This document shows positions 34,172 to 41,889 of a stretch of 43,714 nucleotides of DNA, one piece after another. Position numbers and translations under genes: made by a program. This DNA comes from Geodermatophilus sp. DF01-2 (lineage in GTDB: Bacteria > Actinomycetota > Actinomycetes > Mycobacteriales > Geodermatophilaceae). The notes under the pieces are model-generated. The model worked only from the letters and a program-made list of their open reading frames with translations, was not told the DNA's origin and did not search any database. The DNA is taken from NCBI RefSeq assembly GCF_004571065.1, contig NZ_SPQN01000024.1, forward strand, positions 1 through 43,714. The letters are read 5' to 3'. The stretch's first letter is position 1. Each line of letters begins with the position of its first letter.

Positions 34172-34681
34172 ATGCCAGTGACCAGTGTCGACAACTATTT
34201 CGAAGACTTCCGTGTGGGTGACGTGTACGACCATCCCCGTGGCCGCACGATCGACAACAACGACAATCTGTGGATTACCCACGTGACCATGAACACCGCT
34301 CAGGCGCACTTCAATCTCGACTACATGCAGCACATGATGGACGGGATCTTCTCCGAGCGACTGGTGATGGGCGCGGTGACCGTCGCCATGGTCGTGGGGC
34401 TCACCTCGGAGGACATGAGCGAGAACGCATTTATGGACCAGGGCCTCAGCGCCATCCGGCTCTCCACGCCGGTCTACCGGGACGACACGCTGTACGCGAG
34501 CAGCGAAGTGCTCGAGGTCCGCGACAGCGACGAGCGCCCGGACGCCGGGGTGGTGGTGTACCGCTTCACCGGTCGGAAGACAGACGGGTCCCAGGTCGTG
34601 CAGGGGGAACGGACACTGCTGGTCAAGCGCCGGTCCCACTGGGCAGCCGACGACGGGCACGGGAACGAAGGTCGGTCGTGA
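34172..34681 (+). CDS. MaoC-like hydratase 2, catalytic motif intact
   Basis: 169 residues, single hotdog domain. NYFEDFRVGDVYDHPRGRTI opens the fold. The hydratase motif N41-TAQA-H46 (in VTMNTAQAHFNLDY) is intact and closely resembles the NTARVHFN motif I recall from the C-terminal half of mesaconyl-CoA hydratase. LVMGAVTVAMVVGLTSEDMSE and STPVYRDDTLYASSEVLEV follow. It aligns with MaoC 1 at VTMN....FN..Y and TPVY..DT. Probable reaction: reversible hydration of an enoyl-type dicarboxylyl-CoA (mesaconyl- or itaconyl-CoA class). GAAGGAAGGA precedes ATG 34172. The only gene in this stretch not overlapping its upstream neighbour (23-base gap). Stop overlaps CaiB 2. Confidence 0.87.
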   Translation: MPVTSVDNYFEDFRVGDVYDHPRGRTIDNNDNLWITHVTMNTAQAHFNLDYMQHMMDGIFSERLVMGAVTVAMVVGLTSEDMSENAFMDQGLSAIRLSTPVYRDDTLYASSEVLEVRDSDERPDAGVVVYRFTGRKTDGSQVVQGERTLLVKRRSHWAADDGHGNEGRS

Positions 34682-35868
34682 ACTCGGCGCTGGACGGGAT
34701 CACGGTCGTCGACCTCACCCAGGGGGTGGCCGGCCCCTTCTGCACGCGGCTCCTGGCGCAGATGGGTGCGCGCGTGATCAAGGTGGAACGGCCCGGCTCC
34801 GGCGACCTCATCCGGGAGTGGGACACCCACGTCAACGGGATGTGCTCCGGTCACGTCTGGGTCAACCCGGGCAAGGAGAGCATCGCGCTGGACCTCTCGC
34901 AGCCGGAGGGGCAGGACATCCTGCTCCAGCTGGTCGCCCGGGCCGACGTGCTGGTGGAGAACTTCGTGCCGGGCACCCTCGAGCGGTGGGGGCTCACCCC
35001 GCAGCGCATACGGGAAGCGCGGCCGGACCTGATTCTGTGCCGGATCTCCGGCTTCGGTCAGGACGGGCCCTACGCCGAGCGGAGCGCGCTCGACCTAATC
35101 ATCCAGGGAGAGACGGGACTCATCACCACCAACGGGACGCAGGACGAACCGGCGAAAATCAGCCTCTCGGTGGCCGACCTGTCCGGGGCGATGTACGCGA
35201 CGACCTCGATCCTGCAGTCGCTATTCCACCGGGAGCGCACGCAGCAGGGACAGGACATCGACCTCGCCCTGTTCGACTCGGTCATGACCTGGACGGGCTA
35301 CTTCCCGTACATGTGGTGGTACCAGGGGCAGCGGCCCGGGCGTGTGGGGCTGCACCACCACACGATGTTCCCCTACGGGACCTACCGGGCCGGCGACGGA
35401 AAGGGCGTGATCGTCGCCGCGGGCGCCGGCAGCCGGGACCAGTGGCAGCGGTTCTGCGAGGCGATCGACCACCTAGAGCTGGTCGACCATCCCGACTACC
35501 TGACGAACGGGCTCCGGCTGGCCAACCGGGAGGCCCTCAGCGAGATCGTCCAGGGTGCGATCGGCAGCCGGCCACAGGCGTACTGGCTGGCCCGGTTCCA
35601 CGAGGTCGGCATCCCCTCGGGCGCCCTCAACGAGTTCGACGAGGGTCTCGACCATCCCCGCATGCATCACCGCGGCATGGTCCGGGAGGTGGACAGCGCC
35701 GTCGGCAAGGTCAAGGTCCTGGACTACCCGCCGCAGTTCTCGAGCCTGGAGACGGTGAACGAGCTCGGACCGCCCCTGCTCGGTGAGCACACGGACGCGC
35801 TACTGGCGGAGCTGGGGCTCGAGCCCGGCGCGGTCGCCAAGCTTCGCGAGAGCGGCATCACCGCATGA
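34678..35868 (+). CDS. CaiB/BaiF family CoA-transferase 2
   Basis: 396 residues, class III CoA-transferase. LDGITVVDLTQGVAGPFCTRLLAQMGARVIKVE opening, CRISGFGQDGPYAER, catalytic Asp D167 in SVADLSGAMYAT, and GIPSGALNEFDEGLDHPRM near the end. HHHTMFPYGTYRAGDG is the usual substrate-side loop region. Family members with similar context include itaconate and mesaconate CoA-transferases and the intramolecular mesaconyl-CoA C1-C4 transferase (Mct) of the 3-hydroxypropionate bicycle. Position directly after the hydratase and before MmgE/PrpD 2 fits an activation or CoA-shuffling role. GTG 34678 overlaps the MaoC 2 stop. Confidence 0.9.
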   Translation: MNSALDGITVVDLTQGVAGPFCTRLLAQMGARVIKVERPGSGDLIREWDTHVNGMCSGHVWVNPGKESIALDLSQPEGQDILLQLVARADVLVENFVPGTLERWGLTPQRIREARPDLILCRISGFGQDGPYAERSALDLIIQGETGLITTNGTQDEPAKISLSVADLSGAMYATTSILQSLFHRERTQQGQDIDLALFDSVMTWTGYFPYMWWYQGQRPGRVGLHHHTMFPYGTYRAGDGKGVIVAAGAGSRDQWQRFCEAIDHLELVDHPDYLTNGLRLANREALSEIVQGAIGSRPQAYWLARFHEVGIPSGALNEFDEGLDHPRMHHRGMVREVDSAVGKVKVLDYPPQFSSLETVNELGPPLLGEHTDALLAELGLEPGAVAKLRESGITA

Positions 35869-37277
35869 CCGCGCTCACCGAACCGGAGGTGGTGGCAGGG
35901 GACCTGACCCTCCGGCTGGCCACGTTCGTCAGCGGGATCGACGCAGGGGACCTGCCGGAGCCGGCGGTCGAGCGCCTGCAACAGTGTCTGCTCGACTTCG
36001 TCGGTCTGACGGCGTTCGCCGGGGCCCGGTCGGAGTCTAGTGACGCCATCCGCGGCGGGGTGACGAGCCTGGCGACGGCGGACGGTCCGGGCACGGTGGT
36101 GGGGGACGACCGCGGATACCCGTTCCCCTACGCCGCCCTCCTCAATGGCGCGTTCGCCCACAGCCTGGATTTCGACGACACGAACATCTACGGGTCGCTC
36201 CATCCTGGCGCGCCGGTGATCCCGGCGGCCCTAGCCGTCGCCGAACGGACCGGGGCAACCGGCAGCCAGCTGATGGAGGCGCTCGCCGCCGGCTACGAGA
36301 CGTGCTGCCGGGTCGGGGCGGCGCTCGGGCAGACCGGCTACGACCGTGGCTTCCACATCACCCCGGTCGCCGGGATCTTCGGAGCGATCGCCGCCGGCGC
36401 ACGGCTGCTCGGCTTTTCCCCGGACCGGCTGGCAGCCGCGTGGGGGCTGGGTGGCTCCATGGCGTCGGGCTCCATGCAGTACCTGGCCAACGGTGCGTGG
36501 AACAAACGTCTGCACCCGGGGCTGGCCTCGCACGACGCCCTACTCTGCCTGTCGTTCGCCGAGTCGGGCGTGGTGGCTGCTGCGCAACCGTTCGAAGGGC
36601 GATTCGGGCTGCTCGCCGGCTACAGCAACGCACCGGCGCCTGAGCTGCTGGTGCGGGAGCTCGGGGAGCGATGGGTGCTGACCGAGACGGCGATCAAGCC
36701 CTACCCGTCCTGTCGGTTCACCCACGGGGCGGTGGACGTCGCCCTCGAGGTGCGGGAACGGCTGGGCGGGCCGCCGACGTCCGCGGGCCGCCTCGGGCTG
36801 CGCATCTCTCCGCGCGCCTACCAGATCGTCGGCGGGACGGAACCGAACAAGACCGCCCCGGCCAATGTGGTCGACGCCCAGTTCAGCGTCTACTTCCAGA
36901 CGGCGGTCGCGCTGCTGGACGGCGCCGTGGAGTGGGCCAGCTATGACCGGTTGCCCGACCCCGACGTGCGTGACCTGGCGGGACGGCTGGAGCTGGTCGC
37001 GGACGAGGCGGTGCCGACTGCCGGAGCCGTCCTGACGTATGCCCCGTCCTCGGGGCAGGCGGTGACCGTCAGCACGGACCGGCCCATCGGGGAGCCGGGG
37101 GACGACCTGCCCTGGACCGTGGTGGAGAAGAAATTCCACGATCTCGCGGGGGCCGTCTTCGCCGCCGAGCACCGCGACCGGATCGTCGCCCAGGTCCGCG
37201 CGCTGCGGGCGCTGGACTCCGCGGCGGACTGGATCCGCACGCTCCGCCGCCCCTCGGCCGCCGGAGGGCCGTCATGA
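35865..37277 (+). CDS. MmgE/PrpD family protein 2
   Basis: 470 residues. Blocks match the first paralogue: NGAFAHSLDFDDTNIYGSLH, RGFHITPVAGIFGAIAAGARL, HPGLASHDALLCLSFAESG and AIKPYPSCRFTHGAVDVAL. The two differ after DFDD (TNIYGSLHPGAP here, THIEAIHHATAP in the first), close to residues expected to line the active site, so they may have different substrates or form a heteromer. ATG overlaps the CaiB 2 stop and the stop overlaps acyl-CoA dehydrogenase 2 (ATGA both times). The exact reaction is not readable; see the first copy for family options. Confidence 0.88.
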   Translation: MTALTEPEVVAGDLTLRLATFVSGIDAGDLPEPAVERLQQCLLDFVGLTAFAGARSESSDAIRGGVTSLATADGPGTVVGDDRGYPFPYAALLNGAFAHSLDFDDTNIYGSLHPGAPVIPAALAVAERTGATGSQLMEALAAGYETCCRVGAALGQTGYDRGFHITPVAGIFGAIAAGARLLGFSPDRLAAAWGLGGSMASGSMQYLANGAWNKRLHPGLASHDALLCLSFAESGVVAAAQPFEGRFGLLAGYSNAPAPELLVRELGERWVLTETAIKPYPSCRFTHGAVDVALEVRERLGGPPTSAGRLGLRISPRAYQIVGGTEPNKTAPANVVDAQFSVYFQTAVALLDGAVEWASYDRLPDPDVRDLAGRLELVADEAVPTAGAVLTYAPSSGQAVTVSTDRPIGEPGDDLPWTVVEKKFHDLAGAVFAAEHRDRIVAQVRALRALDSAADWIRTLRRPSAAGGPS

Positions 37278-38470
37278 CGATGAGCTGGCACCGTGAGCTC
37301 GGCTCCGAGGCAAGCGACTCGTCGTACCTCACCGAGGACCGGCTGGCCATCCAGGCGATGGCCCGCGAGTTCGCCATGCGCGAGGTGCTGCCCGTGGCCA
37401 ACGAGCTCGACCCGATCAACGGCGAGATCCCTATGGCGATGCGCGAGAAGATGGGCGAGCTCGGGTTCTTCGGCATCCTCATCCCGGAGGAGTACGGAGG
37501 GCTCGGACTGGGCGTCTTCGAGTACTGCCTGGTGGCCGAGGAGCTGGCGCGTGCCTGGATGAGTGTCGCCAGCCTGGTGGCACGCGGCAACGGCCTCGGT
37601 GGCGGCTTCAGCGCCGAGCAGCGCAGTCGCCTGTTGCCCCGGATGGCCCGCGGGGACTTCCTCGGTTCCTACGCGCTCTCCGAGCCCGAGGCCGGATCCG
37701 ATGTGGCCAATCTGACCTGCCGTGCGGTGCGCGACGGCGACCACTGGGTCGTCAACGGACAGAAGATGTGGTGCACCTTCGCCGACGGCGCCGACTACAT
37801 GATGCTGTTCGCCCGGACCGATCCGGTCGTCGATCCGGCGCGACGGCACCGGGGGATCAGCGCCTTCCTGGTCGAGAAGGAGCGCGGGAGCCTGCCGACG
37901 GGGGTCAGCGGCACCCCCGTCCGCAAGGTCGGGTACCGGGGATGGAAGACCTGGGAACTGTCCTTCGACGACTTCCGCGTCCCCGCGGAGAGCATGGTGG
38001 GCGAGCAGGACAAGGGCTTCTACATCGCCATGGGCGGGCTGGAAGTGGCCCGAGCGCACACGGCGGCCCGAGCCATCGGCCTGGCCCGGGGCGCCCTGGA
38101 GGACTCGGTCGCATACGCGCAGCAGCGCAGACAGTTCGGCCGTCCCATTGGTGACTTCCAGGCCATCCGGTTCAAGATCGGCGACATGGCGACGCGCATC
38201 GAGGCTGCCCGCCAGCTGATGTACCACGTGTGCACGCAGATCGACGGAGGCCGCCGCTGCGACACGGAGGCGTCGATGGCGAAGCTGTTCGCGAGCGAGA
38301 TGGCCGAGCAGGTCACGAGCGAGGGGCTGCAGATCCACGGCGGAGCCGGCTACACCACCGACTTCGCCGTCGAGCGGCACTGGCGCGATGCCCGGCTGAC
38401 GAAGATCTTCGAGGGCACGTCCGAGATCCAGCTGCGCATCATCTCGGACGCGCTCCTCGGAAAGAGCTGA
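37274..38470 (+). CDS. Acyl-CoA dehydrogenase 2
   Basis: 398 residues. Opening YLTEDRLAIQAMAREFAMREVLPVANELD, flavin motifs SYALSEPEAGSDVANL and GQKMWCTFADGADYMMLF, middle signature QRRQFGRPIGDFQAIRFKIG and catalytic Glu in KIFEGTSEIQLRI, preceded by the conserved QIHGGAGYTTDFAVERHWRDAR. It shares WCTFA with copy 1 but has the more usual FEGTSEIQ. No fatty-acid regulon genes are near; context points to a dicarboxylyl-CoA. An electron-transfer flavoprotein would be needed and is not encoded in the window. ATG 37274 overlaps the preceding stop; ATG 37280 is possible. Six bases separate it from the fusion gene. Confidence 0.92.
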   Translation: MTMSWHRELGSEASDSSYLTEDRLAIQAMAREFAMREVLPVANELDPINGEIPMAMREKMGELGFFGILIPEEYGGLGLGVFEYCLVAEELARAWMSVASLVARGNGLGGGFSAEQRSRLLPRMARGDFLGSYALSEPEAGSDVANLTCRAVRDGDHWVVNGQKMWCTFADGADYMMLFARTDPVVDPARRHRGISAFLVEKERGSLPTGVSGTPVRKVGYRGWKTWELSFDDFRVPAESMVGEQDKGFYIAMGGLEVARAHTAARAIGLARGALEDSVAYAQQRRQFGRPIGDFQAIRFKIGDMATRIEAARQLMYHVCTQIDGGRRCDTEASMAKLFASEMAEQVTSEGLQIHGGAGYTTDFAVERHWRDARLTKIFEGTSEIQLRIISDALLGKS

Positions 38471-38476
38471 GGCGGG

Positions 38477-40606
38477 ATGCCGGGGCCGCTCACCGGCGTC
38501 GTGGTTCTCGATCTCACCAGGATGCTCGCCGGCCCGTTCGCCACGATGCTGCTCGCCGATCTGGGGGCCGACGTCATCAAGGTCGAGCCTTCGGACGGCG
38601 ACCCGATCCGGAACCAGGGGCCGTTCGTGGTCGAGGACGAGGTTCGCGCCTACGGGGGCTACTTCCAGAGCGTCAACCGGAACAAGCGCAGCATTGTCCT
38701 CGACCTGACCTCCGAGGCCGGGCGGGAACAGCTGCTTTGCCTCGTCGACGGGGCCGATCTCCTCGTCGAGAACTACCGCGTGGGGGTCATGGAGCGCTTG
38801 GGTCTGTCGTACGAGACGCTGGCCGCGCGCAACCCCCGGTTGGTCTACACGGCGGTGCGGGGCTTCGGTGACCCTCGCACCGGCGCATCGCCCTATCAGG
38901 ACTGGCCGGCGTTCGACGTGGTCGCCCAGGCGATGGGGGGCCTCATGGGCATCACCGGGCCGGGGCCGGGCCAGCCGACGAAGGTCGGTCCGGGTGTCGG
39001 GGACATTTTCCCCGGCACGCTCGCTGCCCTGGGTGCGGTCGCGGCCCTCCAGCATGCCCGGCAGACCGGGCAAGGGCAGTTCGTAGACGTGGCGATGTAC
39101 GACGGGGTGCTGGCGCTGTGCGAGAGGATCGTCTACCAGTACTCCTACCTCGGCGTCGTGCCCGAGCCGGAGGGCAGCGGTCACCCGCTCTTCTGTCCTT
39201 TCGATCTCATCCGCGCTCGCGACGGCTGGGTGACGATTGCGGCGCCCTGGGACCACCAATGGCGGCTGCTGAGCGAGCTGATCGGTCGGCCGGAGCTCGC
39301 CCTGCACCCCGACTTCGCGACCAACGAGGCACGCGTCCGCAACGCGGCCGTGGTCCGCGGTGTGCTGGAGGACTGGACGACCGTGCGCACCCGTGCGGAG
39401 ATCGCCCAGGTCCTGGGAGGTCGGGTTCCCAGCGGACCGGTGAACACCGCCGACAGCATCGTCACGGATCCCCATGTGGCGACCCGCTCCATGCTTCTGG
39501 AACTGGAGCAGCCCGGCGCCGAGCGCACGGTCACCGTCGTCGGGAGCGCGATCAAGATGACCGGCACGCCGCTCGGCCCGCATCGCCGTGCGCCCCTCCT
39601 GGGTGAGCACTCGCCCGAGATCCTGCAGGCCGCCGGTGGGACCACCGAGGCGGCCCCGACATCCCCTGTTCGAACCGTCCCGAGGAGACCGTCCATGCCC
39701 CCCACCCGACTGCGTCGCAGTGAGCTTTCCACCCCCGGAAGCAGCGAGAAGATGATGGCGAAGGCCGCATCCAGTGACGCCGACCTCGTCTTCCTCGACC
39801 TCGAGGACGCCGTGGCGCCGAGTGAGAAGGCCGCGGCCCGCGGCAAGATCGTGACTGCGCTGACCACTCTGGACTGGGGGCGGAAGTCGCGCGCCGTCCG
39901 GATCAACAACGTCGAGTCCGAGTACGCCTACGAGGACATCATCGAGGTGGTCGAGGGTGCGGGGGAGTTCCTCGACGTCCTCATCATCCCGAAGGTGCGC
40001 ACCCCCCGTGATGTGTGGTTCGTGGAAACGCTGCTGAGCCAGATTGAAGCGAAGCACCGGTGGACCCGGCGGATCGGTCTCGAAGTCCTCATCGAGGAGG
40101 TCGAGGCGCTGATCAACGTCGAAGAGATCGCACGCTGTTCACCACGGCTCGAAGCGATCATCTTCGGGCCCGGCGACTTCTCCGCGTCCCAGGGCGTCCA
40201 CACCAGCGCGGTCGGCGGATCGGACGAGAGCCGCTATCCCGGGGACATCTGGCACTACGCCCGCAACAAGATCGTCGTGGCTGCGCGAGCCGCCGGGATC
40301 GACCCGATCGACGGCCCGTTCGCCGCCTTCGGAGACCCGGACGGTTACCGCCGCGAGGCGATCCGGTCGGCCACGCTTGGGTTCATTGGCAAGTGGGCGA
40401 TCCACCCCAGTCAGCTCGCCATCGCGAACGACGTCTACTCCCCGGAGCAGCAGGACGTCGACCGGGCGCGCGCGCTGGCCAAGTCCTACGAGGAGGCCGA
40501 GGCGCAGGGCCTGGGCGCCGTCGCCGTGGACGGCGACATGGTCGACGCCGCATCGATCCGCATCCTGCGGAACACGATCGCGAAGGCGGATCTCATCGGC
40601 ATGTGA
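38477..40606 (+). CDS. CaiB CoA-transferase fused to malyl/citramalyl-CoA-type lyase
   Basis: 709 residues in one frame. Residues 1-386 form a complete class III CoA-transferase (LTGVVVLDLTRMLAGPFATMLLADLG; catalytic D176 in PGVGDIFPGTL). A ~20-residue Ala/Thr/Pro linker follows. Residues 407-709 form a complete HpcH/HpaI (CitE-like) lyase: RRSELSTPGSSEKM, DLVFLDLEDAVAP, Mg-binding Glu in GLEVLIEEVEAL and Asp in IIFGPGDFSAS, then WHYARNKIVVAARA and GKWAIHPSQLAIAN. The lyase half closely resembles Mcl1, malyl-/methylmalyl-/citramalyl-CoA lyase. It would cleave the hydrated CoA ester to acetyl- or propionyl-CoA plus a 2-oxoacid. A good internal ribosome binding site before Met407 suggests a separate lyase may also be made. 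Confidence 0.9.
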   Translation: MPGPLTGVVVLDLTRMLAGPFATMLLADLGADVIKVEPSDGDPIRNQGPFVVEDEVRAYGGYFQSVNRNKRSIVLDLTSEAGREQLLCLVDGADLLVENYRVGVMERLGLSYETLAARNPRLVYTAVRGFGDPRTGASPYQDWPAFDVVAQAMGGLMGITGPGPGQPTKVGPGVGDIFPGTLAALGAVAALQHARQTGQGQFVDVAMYDGVLALCERIVYQYSYLGVVPEPEGSGHPLFCPFDLIRARDGWVTIAAPWDHQWRLLSELIGRPELALHPDFATNEARVRNAAVVRGVLEDWTTVRTRAEIAQVLGGRVPSGPVNTADSIVTDPHVATRSMLLELEQPGAERTVTVVGSAIKMTGTPLGPHRRAPLLGEHSPEILQAAGGTTEAAPTSPVRTVPRRPSMPPTRLRRSELSTPGSSEKMMAKAASSDADLVFLDLEDAVAPSEKAAARGKIVTALTTLDWGRKSRAVRINNVESEYAYEDIIEVVEGAGEFLDVLIIPKVRTPRDVWFVETLLSQIEAKHRWTRRIGLEVLIEEVEALINVEEIARCSPRLEAIIFGPGDFSASQGVHTSAVGGSDESRYPGDIWHYARNKIVVAARAAGIDPIDGPFAAFGDPDGYRREAIRSATLGFIGKWAIHPSQLAIANDVYSPEQQDVDRARALAKSYEEAEAQGLGAVAVDGDMVDAASIRILRNTIAKADLIGM
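39682..39697 (+). promoter_or_regulatory. Internal ribosome binding site and ATG inside the fusion gene
   Basis: GAGGAG at 39682-39687, seven bases, then ATG 39695, in frame, exactly where the lyase domain begins (MPPTRLRRSEL). This is as good as any start site in the operon and suggests the lyase was, or still is, translated on its own. Confidence 0.55.
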
Positions 40607-40665
40607 CCCCGCCAACGAAGCGGACCCTCGGACGGTCGGGCGGGGAACGAAGGTGATGGCCTTAC

Positions 40666-41889
40666 ATGATCCGGACGATGCTCGTGGCGGCCGGCGTCAC
40701 AACGATGGGCACGCTGCCCATCTTCTTGTTGACGGCTCAGGCCGTGCTCGTCCAGCAGGACCTGGGGGTCAGCAACGCCCAGGTCGGGACGGCTGCCACG
40801 GTGTTCTTCGCCACGGCTGCGCTGGGATCGGTGCCGGCCGGTCGCCTGGCCGAGCGTCTCGGTGGACGAGCGAGCCCGGCTGTGGCAGGTCTGCTGGCCG
40901 TGGTGAGCCTGCTGGGGATCGCCCTGTTCCCGGTGTCCTACGCATTCCTGCTCGCCTTTCTCGTCGTCGGGGGGCTGGGCAACGCGATGGGACAGGTCTC
41001 GGCCAACGTGCTCTTGGCGCAGGTCGTACCGGCTCGCCGACAGGGCGTGGCATTCGGGGTCAAGCAGTCGGCCATCCCGATTTCCACGCTGCTCGGCGGG
41101 CTGGCGGTGCCGGCGATCGGGCTCACGTTGGGTTGGCGCTGGGCGTACGCGGGCGCAGCAGCCTTCGCTCTCACGATGGCTCTCGTAGCGCCGCAGGTGG
41201 CCAGCAGGCCCCAGCGGACCGGGCGTGCGAGCGGACCGCCCTTCGACGCGGTGGTGGCAACCGCTACCGCGTCCCTGATCGTGATCGCCATCGGCACCGG
41301 TCTGGCGAGTGCGGGGACCAATGCGCTCGGGGCCTATCTGGTGATCTGGTCGGTCCACATCGGCGTGGGAGCCGGTGCCGCCGGTCTCTTGTTGGCGGCC
41401 GCGAGCCTGCTCAGCATCACCGCCCGCATCCTCTCCGGGGTGGCGGCGGACCGCCGGGGCGGGCGGAACCTTCCCGTCGTCGCCGGACAGCTCGCCGTGG
41501 GGGCGGTCAGTCTGCTCCTCCTGGCCACCGGGGGAACGACTGCCCTGGTGGTCGGGGCGCTGGCGGCCTTCGCGATCGGCTGGTCCTGGCCCGGACTGCT
41601 GATCTTCGCCGTCGTCCGGTCCAGTCCGGGATCCCCAGCCGTGTCGACCAGCATCATCCAGGTGGGCGCATTCGTCGGCGGAGCCTCCGGACCAGGGCTC
41701 TTCGGACTCCTCGTAGGGGCGTTCTCGTTCGAGGCGGCTTGGCGGGCGGCGGCCTGCAGCCTGGCCCTGGCCGCGGTCCTGATGCTCGTCGGGCGACGTC
41801 TGCTGGTGACGGCCCTGGGCCGGCGGACGCCCGTGGTGGTGGAGGCCTCCGAGGGGGCGTCCCGGACCGGGCCACGGGTGATCAGGTGA
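40666..41889 (+). CDS. MFS transporter
   Basis: Secondary transporter of the major facilitator superfamily, 407 residues, about twelve hydrophobic helices in two halves. The loop between helices 2 and 3 has the MFS pattern as AGRLAERLGGRAS, repeated in the second half as SGVAADRRGGRN. NVLLAQVVPARRQGVAFGVKQSA lies in the region of helices 4-5. It follows the fusion gene by 59 bases, so it may still belong to the operon. It could take up the same acid as the ABC system or export a product. Its stop overlaps the methyltransferase ATG. Confidence 0.9.
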   Translation: MIRTMLVAAGVTTMGTLPIFLLTAQAVLVQQDLGVSNAQVGTAATVFFATAALGSVPAGRLAERLGGRASPAVAGLLAVVSLLGIALFPVSYAFLLAFLVVGGLGNAMGQVSANVLLAQVVPARRQGVAFGVKQSAIPISTLLGGLAVPAIGLTLGWRWAYAGAAAFALTMALVAPQVASRPQRTGRASGPPFDAVVATATASLIVIAIGTGLASAGTNALGAYLVIWSVHIGVGAGAAGLLLAAASLLSITARILSGVAADRRGGRNLPVVAGQLAVGAVSLLLLATGGTTALVVGALAAFAIGWSWPGLLIFAVVRSSPGSPAVSTSIIQVGAFVGGASGPGLFGLLVGAFSFEAAWRAAACSLALAAVLMLVGRRLLVTALGRRTPVVVEASEGASRTGPRVIR

